Below, piece by piece: positions 1-8,192 of a stretch of DNA of 64,000 nucleotides. Under the pieces are notes generated by a model. It did not search any database. It was not told the origin of the DNA and was given only the letters and a program-made list of their open reading frames with translations. Both the position numbers and the translations under genes were made by a program. Origin of the DNA: Rhizobium sp. CF080. GTDB taxonomy: Bacteria; Pseudomonadota; Alphaproteobacteria; Rhizobiales; Rhizobiaceae. Position 1 is the stretch's first letter. Each line of letters opens with the position of its first letter. The stretch spans positions 558,001-622,000 of the forward strand of contig NZ_AKKC02000008.1 of the NCBI RefSeq assembly GCF_000282095.2. The letters are read 5' to 3'.

Positions 1-1775
1 TCCGAGCCGGTCATGCGCGGCATGGAATGATCGGTGATGACGATGTCGATGTCATGGGTGCCGCCTCTCAGTTCCTTCAGAGCATCGGCGCCGCTATAAG
101 CCTCGATCACGGTGTGGCCGAGATCTTCCAGCATCAGCGTCGTGTTCATCAATACCAGCGCGTCGTCGTCGACGGCAAGAATGGTGAGGCGTCCTCTGGG
201 GGCTGTGGCGGGCGAAGGCATGGGTTTCTCCGAAGACTGCGGACATTCGTTTGCATCTGCCGCGGGGAGATAGAGCGAAACCGTCGTGCCCTTGCCCCTC
301 TGGCTTTCGATCTCGAGTTTGCCACCCGACTGTTCGGTCAGACCCTGCACCATGGAAAGTCCGAGCCCGGTTCCCTTGCCGACGCCCTTGGTGGTGAAGA
401 AGGGCGTCGTCGCGCGAATGAGGGTCTCCTCGTCCATGCCCTCGCCACTGTCGGTGACTGCCAGTCGCACGTAACGGCCGGGCTTCAGCCTGCCGGTGTC
501 CTTGTCGGCCCAATATTCCTCGGCGCCGATGATGATCGTGCCGCCGCCAGCCATTGCGTCTCGAGCATTGACGACAAGGTTCAGAAGCGCTGTCTCAAGC
601 TGAACTGGATCGCTCGAGACAGGTGGCAGGTTTTCGGCGAAGTGGGTCTCGACGGAGGCTGAGGCGCTGAGCGAGCGCTGCATGAAATCCATCATGCCGT
701 TCACGAGTGCCGGCACGTCGATCGCCTGCATGTTCAATTCCTGCCGGCGGGAGAAGGCGAGCATGCGCTGAGTGAGCGCTGCGCCCCGTTCGGCACCTTG
801 GATGGCATTGTCCAGCAGCGGCATCAGCGCCGAGTCGTCGGGCAGGCGTTTCTTGAGAATTTCCAGGCTGCCCAGCACGGCCATCAGCAGATTGTTGAAA
901 TCGTGGGCGACACCGCCTGTCAGCTGGCCGATCGCCTCCATCTTCTGGGATTGGAAAAGTTCTTCGCGCGCCTGGGTGAGGGCCTTTTGCGCCTCGACCT
1001 TTTCAGTGATGTCGCGGGTGATCTTGGCGAAGCCGAGAAGCCTGCCTTCCTCGTTGCGGATCGCGTCGATGATCACATGCGCCCAGAAACGCGTGCCATC
1101 CTTGCGCTGCCGCCAGCCTTCTCTTTCGAACCGCCCCTCGCGCCGTGCGGTTTCCAGGCTCCGGGTCGGTTCGCCACGCTCGCGGTCTTCCGGCGTATAG
1201 AACTGCGAAAAATGCTGGCCGACGATTTCGTCAGCCGTATAGCCCTTGATGCGCGTGGCGCCGGGGTTCCAGTTGCTGACGTAACCATCCGGGTCGAGCA
1301 TATAGAGGGCGTAGTCGGTGACGCCCTGGACGAGGATCTGGAATTTCTTCTCGCTCAACCGGAGTTCCGTCTCGGCCTGTTTCCGCTCGGTCAGATCGCG
1401 GGTCACCTTGGCGAAACCGATGAGCTCGCGGGAACGGCTCCAGATCGGATCGATGATGACATGCGCCCAGAAGCGGGTGCCGTCCTTGCGGACGCGCCAG
1501 CCTTCCTTTTCAAAACGGCCTTCTGTCGCAGCGGTCCGCAAAGCGTGTTCGGGAGCCCGCGCCAACCTGTCTTCAGGCGTATAGAAGCGGGAAAAGTGTT
1601 CGCCGAGGATTTCCCAGGCCTCGTATCCCTTGAAGCGCTGAGCGCCGGGATTCCAGCTGGCGACCTTGCCGTCAGCGTCAATCATGTAGATCGCGTAATC
1701 GGTGATCGCGTCCACGAGAAGACGATAACGCTCTTCGTCAAGCAACGAAACATCGTAACCTTTCGGCACGCTCAT
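1..1775 (-). CDS. PAS-PAS hybrid sensor histidine kinase (C-terminus cut by window edge)
   Basis: Minus-strand gene starting at ATG 1775 and running off the left edge; 591 codons are visible. Two PAS domains lie at about residues 10-130 and 140-260; both contain the similar stretches DYA.YM, W.RKDGTRFWAHVIID and GFAK.TRD. A HisKA domain follows with the motif GGVAHDFNNLL; the phosphoacceptor is His291. The HATPase_c domain has an N-box with NLVVNARDAM and a G-box GKGTGLGLSMVQG. A receiver domain then starts with AVDDDALVL, and its acceptor Asp582 (ITDHSMP) lies just inside the window. No membrane segment is visible, so it is probably a cytoplasmic sensor; the signal is unknown. The GGGGA Shine-Dalgarno sits 7 nt before ATG. 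The leader is unusual: see 1772-1928. Confidence 0.93.
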   Translation of the reverse strand, partial: MSVPKGYDVSLLDEERYRLLVDAITDYAIYMIDADGKVASWNPGAQRFKGYEAWEILGEHFSRFYTPEDRLARAPEHALRTAATEGRFEKEGWRVRKDGTRFWAHVIIDPIWSRSRELIGFAKVTRDLTERKQAETELRLSEKKFQILVQGVTDYALYMLDPDGYVSNWNPGATRIKGYTADEIVGQHFSQFYTPEDRERGEPTRSLETARREGRFEREGWRQRKDGTRFWAHVIIDAIRNEEGRLLGFAKITRDITEKVEAQKALTQAREELFQSQKMEAIGQLTGGVAHDFNNLLMAVLGSLEILKKRLPDDSALMPLLDNAIQGAERGAALTQRMLAFSRRQELNMQAIDVPALVNGMMDFMQRSLSASASVETHFAENLPPVSSDPVQLETALLNLVVNARDAMAGGGTIIIGAEEYWADKDTGRLKPGRYVRLAVTDSGEGMDEETLIRATTPFFTTKGVGKGTGLGLSMVQGLTEQSGGKLEIESQRGKGTTVSLYLPAADANECPQSSEKPMPSPATAPRGRLTILAVDDDALVLMNTTLMLEDLGHTVIEAYSGADALKELRGGTHDIDIVITDHSMPRMTGS

Positions 1776-1861
1776 TTACTGTCCCCAGCCCACGACGTTC
1801 GTGGTCTAACGCAACATGACAATGCGACGTCCCAGACGTCGTAACTCTGCAGCCTGCTCAT
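1772..1861 (-). CDS. Possible 29-codon leader ORF overlapping the kinase start
   Basis: A short ORF begins at ATG 1861, preceded by GGGGACAATAA, nearly the same ribosome-binding context as the kinase start 86 nt downstream (GGGGACAGTAA). It runs 29 codons, and its TGA overlaps the kinase ATG as ATGA, an arrangement that permits translational coupling. Its start (Met-Ser, then Tyr-Asp-Val at residues 7-9) matches the kinase start in the same positions, so it probably arose by tandem duplication of the kinase 5' end. The ORF, its start context and the overlap are read directly from the sequence. Translation is inference; no homolog is recognised. Confidence 0.4.
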   Translation of the reverse strand: MSRLQSYDVWDVALSCCVRPRTSWAGDSK

Positions 1862-1896
1862 TTATTGTCCCCGGGCCACCGCATTGGTGGTCCAAC
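1772..1896 (-). repeat. Tandem hairpin/SD/AUG leader duplication
   Basis: Two imperfect direct copies of roughly 62 nt, 86 nt apart on the minus strand. Each holds a 5-bp stem (CCACC/GGTGG upstream, CCACG/CGTGG downstream) with a 5-nt loop, then GGGGACA and ATGAGC. The stem difference is compensatory. Between them lies a further stem CGACGT-ctggg-ACGTCG (1825-1841). Confidence 0.7.
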
Positions 1897-1903
1897 GCGA
1901 AAT

Positions 1904-1928
1904 AATGTCTGATTCCCATTTTGGTTCC
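1904..1928 (-). promoter_or_regulatory. Putative EcfG-type promoter of the PAS kinase
   Basis: On the minus strand GGAAC (1928-1924) is followed by 16 nt and CATT (1907-1904). This fits the rhizobial general-stress consensus GGAAC-N16/17-CGTT in all but one base of the -10. The expected transcript start lies just upstream of the duplicated hairpins. The position agrees with EcfG promoters elsewhere in this window. Confidence 0.5.
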
Positions 1929-1988
1929 ATCTTTCGGAAAATTTTTATCTTGCGCCGAAGCGGCGGCGACATGAGACGGCTTGACGAA

Positions 1989-2031
1989 TGACGATTTTCC
2001 GTTTACGACTGACGAAAGATGAAAATCGTCA
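1989..2031. promoter_or_regulatory. 11-bp perfect inverted repeat, candidate TetR operator
   Basis: TGACGATTTTC (1989-1999) and its exact reverse complement (2021-2031), separated by 21 nt, lie just upstream of the probable TetR start at 2058 and cover the alternative start at 2019. Autoregulation by the TetR protein is the likely role, by analogy with other TetR-efflux loci. Confidence 0.45.
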
Positions 2032-2057
2032 CACGTAAAACGAAAGCCATCAGCGGT

Positions 2058-2660
2058 ATGGATACCAACGAAAATACGCTGGACACGTCGCGGCAGGACA
2101 ATATCACCCGCATCCTCGATGCGGCCGAGCGGCTGTTCAAGCACTACGGCTACACCAAGACCAATGTTGCCGACATCGCCCGCGATCTCGGCATGTCGCC
2201 GGCCAATATCTACCGTTTCTTCTCGTCGAAGGCGGACATCCACAAAGCGCTGGCACATCGGATGTTGGAAGCCAGCCGTGCTGTGGCGCGTGCCAATGCG
2301 GCCCGTCCGGTCAGTGCGACGGAGCGTCTGCGCGACCATTTCCTGCAGCAGCATCAGATCACGGTGGAAACCTTTCTGCATGAAAACAAGGTCCACGAGA
2401 TGGTGGTCATTGCCATCGAAGAACAATGGTCCGTCGTGGAGGATCACATTAAGCAGTTGCAGGCGATCGTCGCCGGCGTCATCCGCGAGGGTATCGCCGT
2501 CGGCGAATTTCGTGAGCAGGATGCCATTCTTGCCTCGGAGTGCATGTGTGCCAGTGTCGTCACGCTCTGCCATCCGCAGATCGTCGCTGAATGCCTGATC
2601 GAGGACCGGCGCATGATGCCGGCCGATCTCGTCGAATTCGCCCTCAGGGCCCTCAAGTAA
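2058..2660 (+). CDS. TetR/AcrR family transcriptional regulator
   Basis: A 200-residue TetR-type repressor. The N-terminal helix-turn-helix covers about residues 15-60 with the family-typical pattern ILDAAERLF..YGY.KTNVADIA and a recognition helix ending in SPANIYRFF. The C-terminal ligand-binding region is helical and unspecific. It lies 69 bp upstream of an RND adaptor/permease pair on the same strand, the usual place of a local efflux repressor (AcrR, MexR-like logic), so it probably controls both itself and the pump. An in-frame ATG at 2019 would add 13 residues but lies inside a perfect inverted repeat; neither start has a strong Shine-Dalgarno. Confidence 0.88.
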   Translation: MDTNENTLDTSRQDNITRILDAAERLFKHYGYTKTNVADIARDLGMSPANIYRFFSSKADIHKALAHRMLEASRAVARANAARPVSATERLRDHFLQQHQITVETFLHENKVHEMVVIAIEEQWSVVEDHIKQLQAIVAGVIREGIAVGEFREQDAILASECMCASVVTLCHPQIVAECLIEDRRMMPADLVEFALRALK

Positions 2661-2729
2661 ACACCGGCGCCCACTCCCACTGTTTACAGGGGCGTCTTGA
2701 TCGAAAACCCGCCATCAGGAGTGCGGACT

Positions 2730-3887
2730 ATGTTTTTCGTAAAGACCAGACGTGATGTCTCGTTTCTCTTCAAGGGCCTTTTAGTTGCGACCGCGCTCGG
2801 CGCGCTGGCGGCCTGCTCGGAAGAGAAGAAAGTTGAAGCCCCGGAAATCGTCCGTCCGGTCAAGGTGACCGAGGTCGCTGCTGCCGATCACGGCCGCAAG
2901 ATGGACTATTCCGGCTCCGTCAAGGCGCGCACCGAGATGAACCTCGGCTTCCGCGTCGCCGGCAAGATCACCGAACGGCTCGTCGATGTCGGCCAGCGCG
3001 TCCGCCCCGGCGATGTGCTCGCCAAGCTCGACGCCGTCGACTACCAGCTCGCCGTGCGCCGCGCGGAGGCCGATCTCGCATCCGCTCAGAAGCAGGTGGA
3101 AATCTCCGGGCTCGCCCGCCGCCGGGCTGAGACGCTTGTCGAGAAGAGTATTTCGTCCCAATCGCAGCTCGAACAGGCGCAGCTCGCCAATGACCAGGCC
3201 GTTTCGCAAAGGGAATCGGCCCAGTCGGCGCTCGACCAGGCCCGCAACCAGGTTGCCTATACCGAATTGAAGTCCGACCAGAACGGCATCGTCACCGCGG
3301 TCAGCGCCGATATCGGCCAGGTGGTCGCGTCCGGCACGCCGGTCCTCTCTGTCGCCGTCGAGGGCAGCAAGGAAGTGCAGATCGCCGTTCCCGAAATGGA
3401 TGTCGCCCAGTTCACGCCGGGCAAGACGGTGAAGGCCCGCTTCTGGTCCGCCACCGATCTGGTGCTCGACGGCAAGGTCCGCGAGGTCGCCGGCAGCGCC
3501 GACGCCCAGTCTCGCACCTTTGCGGTCCGCGTCAGCCTGCCTGAGGACAGCCGTGTCCTGCTCGGGATGACCGCGACGATCGAAGCCGCCGAAAACAATG
3601 CCGTCGCCACCTATGCCATTCCGCTTGCGGCGCTTTCCAAGAAGGACGGCCAGTCCGTCGTCTGGATCGTCGATCGCGGCAAGGGCACCGTCAACTCGCG
3701 TGCCGTCAAGGTCGCCGACTTCTCGGATAACGGCGTTCGCGTCGCCGAAGGACTTGCCAAAGGCGACCTCGTCGTCTCGGCCGGCACGCAGTTCATGAAG
3801 GAAGACATGAAGGTCAAGCTGCCGGAAACCGTCGCCTCCCGCTTCGGCAGCGTCAGCGGCCTTACCACCGCATCGCTCGCGCCCTGA
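2730..3887 (+). CDS. RND efflux periplasmic adaptor (membrane fusion lipoprotein)
   Basis: A 385-residue HlyD/AcrA-type adaptor linking an inner-membrane RND pump to an outer-membrane channel. A lipoprotein signal is visible: hydrophobic stretch LLVATALGALAAC with lipobox Cys29. Then come a lipoyl/barrel-sandwich half (MNLGFRVAGKI..RLVDVGQRVRPGDVLAKLD), a coiled-coil hairpin at about residues 110-185, and beta-barrel and membrane-proximal domains. ATG 2730 follows AGGAG by 8 nt; an upstream TTG at 2697 is less likely because it displaces the lipoprotein signal. It forms an operon with the permease 27 bp downstream. No outer-membrane factor gene is present, so a TolC-like protein encoded elsewhere would be needed. 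Confidence 0.93.
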   Translation: MFFVKTRRDVSFLFKGLLVATALGALAACSEEKKVEAPEIVRPVKVTEVAAADHGRKMDYSGSVKARTEMNLGFRVAGKITERLVDVGQRVRPGDVLAKLDAVDYQLAVRRAEADLASAQKQVEISGLARRRAETLVEKSISSQSQLEQAQLANDQAVSQRESAQSALDQARNQVAYTELKSDQNGIVTAVSADIGQVVASGTPVLSVAVEGSKEVQIAVPEMDVAQFTPGKTVKARFWSATDLVLDGKVREVAGSADAQSRTFAVRVSLPEDSRVLLGMTATIEAAENNAVATYAIPLAALSKKDGQSVVWIVDRGKGTVNSRAVKVADFSDNGVRVAEGLAKGDLVVSAGTQFMKEDMKVKLPETVASRFGSVSGLTTASLAP

Positions 3888-3914
3888 TCGCCCCGGCTTA
3901 AAGGACCTAAGACC

Positions 3915-6900
3915 ATGAGCTCCTCTCATCAGGCCAATCCCTCGGAAAAGGCCCGGTTCAACCTGTCCCGCTGGGCGATCGCCCATCCGAGCATTGCCCG
4001 TTTCCTCTTCGGCCTCATCATCGTCATGGGCGCGCTCGGCGTCATGAACATGGGCCAGAAGGAAGATCCGGACTTCACCTTCCGCGTCATGGTCGTGCAG
4101 ACCGTCTGGCCCGGCGCCTCCATCCAGGAGATGCAGGATCAGGTGGTCAACAAGATCGAGCGCAAGCTGCAGGAAACCCCGCATCTTGACTGGGTCAAGT
4201 CCTATACCCGCGCCGGCGTGGCGATCACTACGGTGCAGATCAAGGGCGATACCAATACCGCCGAGGTCAAGGACGCCTTCTACCAGGTCCGCAAGAAGAT
4301 CGGCGATATCACCCAGGATCTGCCGGCCGGCCTGCTCGGTCCCTATTTCAACGACGAGTTCGGCGACACCTACATCACGCTGAACTCGATCAGCGGCGAA
4401 GGTTACAGCTATCCCGAACTCAAGCAGTTCGCGATCCAGGCCCGCGACATGCTGCTCGCCACGCCCGGCGTCGAAAAGGCCGTCATTCTCGGCGATCAGC
4501 CGCAGAAGATCTTCATCGACGTCTCCTCCAAGGCTCTCGCCGAACGGGGCCTCACGGTCCTCAACATCCGCGATGCGCTGTCGGGCCAGAACAATATCGA
4601 TCCCGCCGGCAGCGTTCAGACCGCCGAGCGCTCGGTACGCATCGCTGTCGAAGGTGGCGTCACCACGCCGGAAGACATCCGCGAACTGCGCATAAAGGCC
4701 GGCGACCAGGTGATCCGGCTCGGCGATGTCGCCACCGTCACTGACGGCCTCGAAACCCCCTATCAGCGCAAGTTCCGCTTCAACGGTCACGACAGCGTCC
4801 AGGTCGGTGTCGTCATGGCGCCCGGGTTCAAGGTCACCGATGTCGGCCACGAGGTCGAAGCGACCTATGAGCGTTTCGAACAGACGCTGCCGGTCGGCGT
4901 GTCCGTCGAGCAGGTCTCCAACCAGCCCGAAGTCGTCACCGAAGCGGTCGGCGAGTTCACCCAGGCGCTGATCGAAGCGCTGGTCATCGTCCTCATCGTC
5001 TCGCTGATTTCGATCGGCTGGCGTTCGGGCATCGTCATCGCCATCACCATCCCGCTGGTGCTGGCTGCGACGTTCGCAATCATGTTCTACATGGGCATCG
5101 AGCTGCAGCGGATCTCGCTCGGCGCGCTGATCATCGCGCTCGGCCTGCTGGTCGACGATGCGATGATTGTCGTCGAGATGATGGAACGCAAGCTGGAGGA
5201 GGGGCTCGCCCGCCTCGACGCGGCGAGCTTCGCCTATTCGTCCACCGCCTTCCCGATGCTGACCGGCACATTGATCACCACTGCCGGCTTCATCCCGGTC
5301 GGGTTCGCCGATTCCACCGCCGGCGAATACGTGCGCTCGCTGTTCTATGTGGTGGGCATCGCGCTCGTCACGTCCTGGTTCGTGGCCGTCTATTTCACCC
5401 CCTGGCTCGGCTACATGATCCTCAAGCAGCGGGCGCACGCCGGTACCCATCACGATGCCTATGACACGCGCATGTACCGCGGCGTCCGACATGCCGTCGG
5501 CTGGTCCGTGCGTCACAAGGCGATGGTGCTTCTCCTGACCTTCGGCGCCTTCTTCGGAAGTCTCTGGTCCTTCCAGTTCATCCCGCAGAGCTTCTTCCCG
5601 CAGTCATCGCGGCCGGAAATCCTGGTCGATCTGTGGCTGCCGGAAGGCACGGCGATCGAGGAAGTCGAACGCCAGGCGAAGTCTCTCGAAGACAAGATCC
5701 TGCCCGACACCGACAAGACCTTCGTCGCCACCTATATCGGCGAGGGCGCGCCGCGCTTCTTCCTGCCGCTCGACCAGCAGCTCCGCAACCCGAACTATGC
5801 GCAGCTCCTGATCATGTCCAAGGATGTCGACGCCCGCGAACGGCTGATCGTCAAGCTCAGGGATATCCTGGCCAAGGACTTTCCGACCGTGCGCGGCAAG
5901 GTCGACCGCCTCTTCCTCGGTCCGCCGGTCGGCTGGCCGGTCCAGATGCGCATCACCGGTCCGGACCCGTCGGAAGTCCGTCGTATCGCCGACCAGGTCA
6001 AGGAACGTTACCAGCAGCAGCCGCTGTTCGGCGCGATCCATGACGACTGGATGGAACCGGTGACGGCCATGAAACTGGTCATCGACCAGGACCGTGCCCG
6101 GGCGCTGGGCGTCACCTCGCAGCGTGTCCGCCAGATGCTGCAGGCCGCTACCGCCGGGGCGCCGATCAGCGACTTCCGCGATGGCGAAGAAACCGTCTCG
6201 ATCGTCGTTCGCGAGCCGGATGCCACCCGTAACCTGCTCTCGGCGGTCCAGTCGGTTTATGTGCCGACGGATTTCGGCGGCTTCGTGCCGGTCTCGCAGA
6301 TTGCCAAGGTCGTGCCGGTTCTCGAACAGGGCATCGAATGGCGCCGCGACCGCCTGCCGACGATCACGGTCAAGGCGACGCTGCCGGACGGTGTCGAACC
6401 GACCCAGGTGTCGCTCAACCTCTACAACAGCATGGCCGATCTGCGGGCCAACCTGCCGGCCGGTTACAAGGTCGAGATCCAGGGCGGTGCGGAGGATGCG
6501 GCCGAAAGCCAGAACTCGATCGCCGCCAAGGCGCCGATCATGCTCCTGGTCATCCTCGTGCTGCTGATGATCCAGCTGCAGCATTTCGGCAAGGCGATGC
6601 TGGTGCTGGCCACCGGCCCGCTCGGTATCATCGGCGCTGCCATGGCGCTGCTTATGACCGGCGCGCCGTTCGGCTTCGTGGCGATCCTCGGCGTCATCGC
6701 GCTGCTCGGCATCATCATCCGCAACTCGATCATCCTGGTCGATCAGATCGACCAGGACATCGCGGCGGGGATGGAGCGGATGGAGGCGATCGTCGGCGCG
6801 GCCGTGCGTCGTTTCCGACCGATCATGCTGACCGCGATGACTGCGGTGCTGGCGCTCTACCCGATCTCGCGCGGGGTGTTCTGGGGGCCGCTCGCCTATG

Positions 6901-7076
6901 CGATGATGGGCGGCATCCTGGTCGCGACCGTGCTGACCATCCTCGTCCTGCCGGCCGCCTATGCCCTGTTCTTCGGCCGCGAGCCCAAGAAGAAAGACGA
7001 TAAGGACGACCGGACGCCCGCCAATCAGGGTGACCTTTTCGACAGCCGTGACGACCTGCCCATGGCGGCAGAGTGA
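3915..7076 (+). CDS. RND efflux transporter permease (AcrB/HAE1-like)
   Basis: A 1053-residue proton-driven inner-membrane pump. The topology is that of AcrB-family proteins: TM1 near residue 30, a large periplasmic loop, a cluster of TM helices from about residue 335, a second large loop and a second TM cluster from about residue 870. The TM4 proton-relay motif GLLVDDAMIVVEMME carries the paired Asp residues. The length is normal for the family. It pairs with the upstream adaptor. Substrates cannot be read from the sequence; drugs, solvents or plant phenolics are all possible. The last 52 nt overlap the 3' end of the convergent LysR gene. Confidence 0.94.
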   Translation: MSSSHQANPSEKARFNLSRWAIAHPSIARFLFGLIIVMGALGVMNMGQKEDPDFTFRVMVVQTVWPGASIQEMQDQVVNKIERKLQETPHLDWVKSYTRAGVAITTVQIKGDTNTAEVKDAFYQVRKKIGDITQDLPAGLLGPYFNDEFGDTYITLNSISGEGYSYPELKQFAIQARDMLLATPGVEKAVILGDQPQKIFIDVSSKALAERGLTVLNIRDALSGQNNIDPAGSVQTAERSVRIAVEGGVTTPEDIRELRIKAGDQVIRLGDVATVTDGLETPYQRKFRFNGHDSVQVGVVMAPGFKVTDVGHEVEATYERFEQTLPVGVSVEQVSNQPEVVTEAVGEFTQALIEALVIVLIVSLISIGWRSGIVIAITIPLVLAATFAIMFYMGIELQRISLGALIIALGLLVDDAMIVVEMMERKLEEGLARLDAASFAYSSTAFPMLTGTLITTAGFIPVGFADSTAGEYVRSLFYVVGIALVTSWFVAVYFTPWLGYMILKQRAHAGTHHDAYDTRMYRGVRHAVGWSVRHKAMVLLLTFGAFFGSLWSFQFIPQSFFPQSSRPEILVDLWLPEGTAIEEVERQAKSLEDKILPDTDKTFVATYIGEGAPRFFLPLDQQLRNPNYAQLLIMSKDVDARERLIVKLRDILAKDFPTVRGKVDRLFLGPPVGWPVQMRITGPDPSEVRRIADQVKERYQQQPLFGAIHDDWMEPVTAMKLVIDQDRARALGVTSQRVRQMLQAATAGAPISDFRDGEETVSIVVREPDATRNLLSAVQSVYVPTDFGGFVPVSQIAKVVPVLEQGIEWRRDRLPTITVKATLPDGVEPTQVSLNLYNSMADLRANLPAGYKVEIQGGAEDAAESQNSIAAKAPIMLLVILVLLMIQLQHFGKAMLVLATGPLGIIGAAMALLMTGAPFGFVAILGVIALLGIIIRNSIILVDQIDQDIAAGMERMEAIVGAAVRRFRPIMLTAMTAVLALYPISRGVFWGPLAYAMMGGILVATVLTILVLPAAYALFFGREPKKKDDKDDRTPANQGDLFDSRDDLPMAAE

Positions 7077-8011
7077 CGGCGAGCGCCTTCCTCGGGAGCC
7101 TGGTAATTCCTGAGGAAGGCGTGCTGATTGGCCCTGACGGACTGGACGATATAGTCCGTCACCATTCTGACCCGCGGGATCTGGCTGAGATCCCGATGGC
7201 ACATCAGCCAATAGCTGCGTCTTAGCTCCACCTCGTCCGGCAGCACGATTTCGAGGTCGGGCTGCACCCGGGTGATGAAATGCGGCAGCACGCAGAGTCC
7301 AAGCCCGTTCAGCGTCGCGGTCAATTGCGCGAAGATGCTGGAGCTCTGGAAGCGTGCCTTGATGCCCGGATGGACGTCACCGAGATAGTCGAGCCCTGGC
7401 GCGAAGATCATATCCTCGATATAGCCGATGAACGGATGCGATAGCAGATCCTGCCGGCTGCGGATCGGGTCGGCCTTCGCCAGGTAGGACTTCGTGCCGT
7501 AGACGTTGAGACTGTAGTCGGTCAGTTTTTCCGTCAGGTAAGGTCCTTCCTTCGGCGGATCGAGCGACACGGCGATATCCGCCTCCTTGCGCGACAGCGA
7601 CATGATCTGCTGGATCGTTACCAGTTCCAGCGAAATGTTCGGGTGGCTGTCGCAGAAGCTGCGGATCTTGTCGGCGAAGAAGAAATTCGCAAACCCTTCC
7701 GGCGTGCTTAAGCGAACCACGCCGCGTTGCGCCGTGGTGCCTGAGGCGACATCCGCCTGCAGCCGGTCCGCCTCCGTCTCGATCCGCTCCGCCGTCTCGA
7801 TGAAGCGCTGGCCCATGCCGGTCAGGACATATCCACGCGGATTGCGCTCGAAGAGCTTGACCTTGAGAGCGAATTCCAGCCGGTCGATGCGGCGGGAGAC
7901 CGTCGCGTGGCTGGTGCGCAATTGACGGGCCGCAGTCGACAACTGCCCGCTGCGTGCCACGGCCAGGAAATATTGCAGATCGTCCCAGGTGAAGTTCTGA
8001 TTGTTGCTCAA
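7025..8011 (-). CDS. LysR-family transcriptional regulator
   Basis: A 328-residue LTTR. The N-terminal winged HTH spans about residues 8-66 (FLAVARSGQLSTAARQL..SHATVSRRIDRLE), followed by a periplasmic-binding-like effector domain from about residue 95. It is divergent from the branched-chain amino acid type transporter operon (181 bp gap), so that operon is its likely target. A 12-bp word, TTTTGAACAGAC, precedes each of the two divergent starts. The C-terminal tail of about 20 residues (rich in Arg and Ser) overlaps the RND permease gene on the other strand and is unlike the LTTR core. Confidence 0.9.
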   Translation of the reverse strand: MSNNQNFTWDDLQYFLAVARSGQLSTAARQLRTSHATVSRRIDRLEFALKVKLFERNPRGYVLTGMGQRFIETAERIETEADRLQADVASGTTAQRGVVRLSTPEGFANFFFADKIRSFCDSHPNISLELVTIQQIMSLSRKEADIAVSLDPPKEGPYLTEKLTDYSLNVYGTKSYLAKADPIRSRQDLLSHPFIGYIEDMIFAPGLDYLGDVHPGIKARFQSSSIFAQLTATLNGLGLCVLPHFITRVQPDLEIVLPDEVELRRSYWLMCHRDLSQIPRVRMVTDYIVQSVRANQHAFLRNYQAPEEGARRHSAAMGRSSRLSKRSP

Positions 8012-8192
8012 GATGTTCCCGTCTGTTCAAAAATGCACAGATGCTGTTTGCAATTAATTACAGCAGCCTGCTTGCGTCAACGGCGGTTTTCCTGAACCAT
8101 GCAATCTGGAACAGCCGCTTTGAGGAGAACGGCTCACCAATTTTGAACAGACCTTTCAAATTTTCTGGGCACATTCTCTGGGAGGAGAAATC
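8012..8192. promoter_or_regulatory. Divergent promoter region with mirrored 12-bp motif
   Basis: This 181-bp region separates the LysR gene from the transporter operon. TTTTGAACAGAC occurs on the minus strand at 8032-8021 and on the plus strand at 8141-8152, once before each gene. Between them lies an inverted repeat GCTGT (8043-8047)/ACAGC (8060-8064) around TTGCAATTAATTA, which fits the T-N11-A pattern of LysR sites. A strong Shine-Dalgarno GGGAGGAG precedes 8193. Confidence 0.5.

Noticed and set aside
798..1844. 348-codon plus-strand open frame
   Set aside because: It is antisense to the PAS kinase, which shows clear PAS and HisKA motifs in the other strand; the translation has no domain character.
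1806..2573. 255-codon minus-strand open frame antisense to the TetR gene
   Set aside because: TetR on the plus strand is a clear HTH protein; the minus frame crosses the kinase leader repeats and resembles nothing.
2781..5516. 911-codon minus-strand open frame antisense to the RND genes
   Set aside because: Long antisense frames are common in GC-rich DNA; the translation is Asp/Arg/Gly-rich and without motifs, while the plus strand encodes adaptor and permease.
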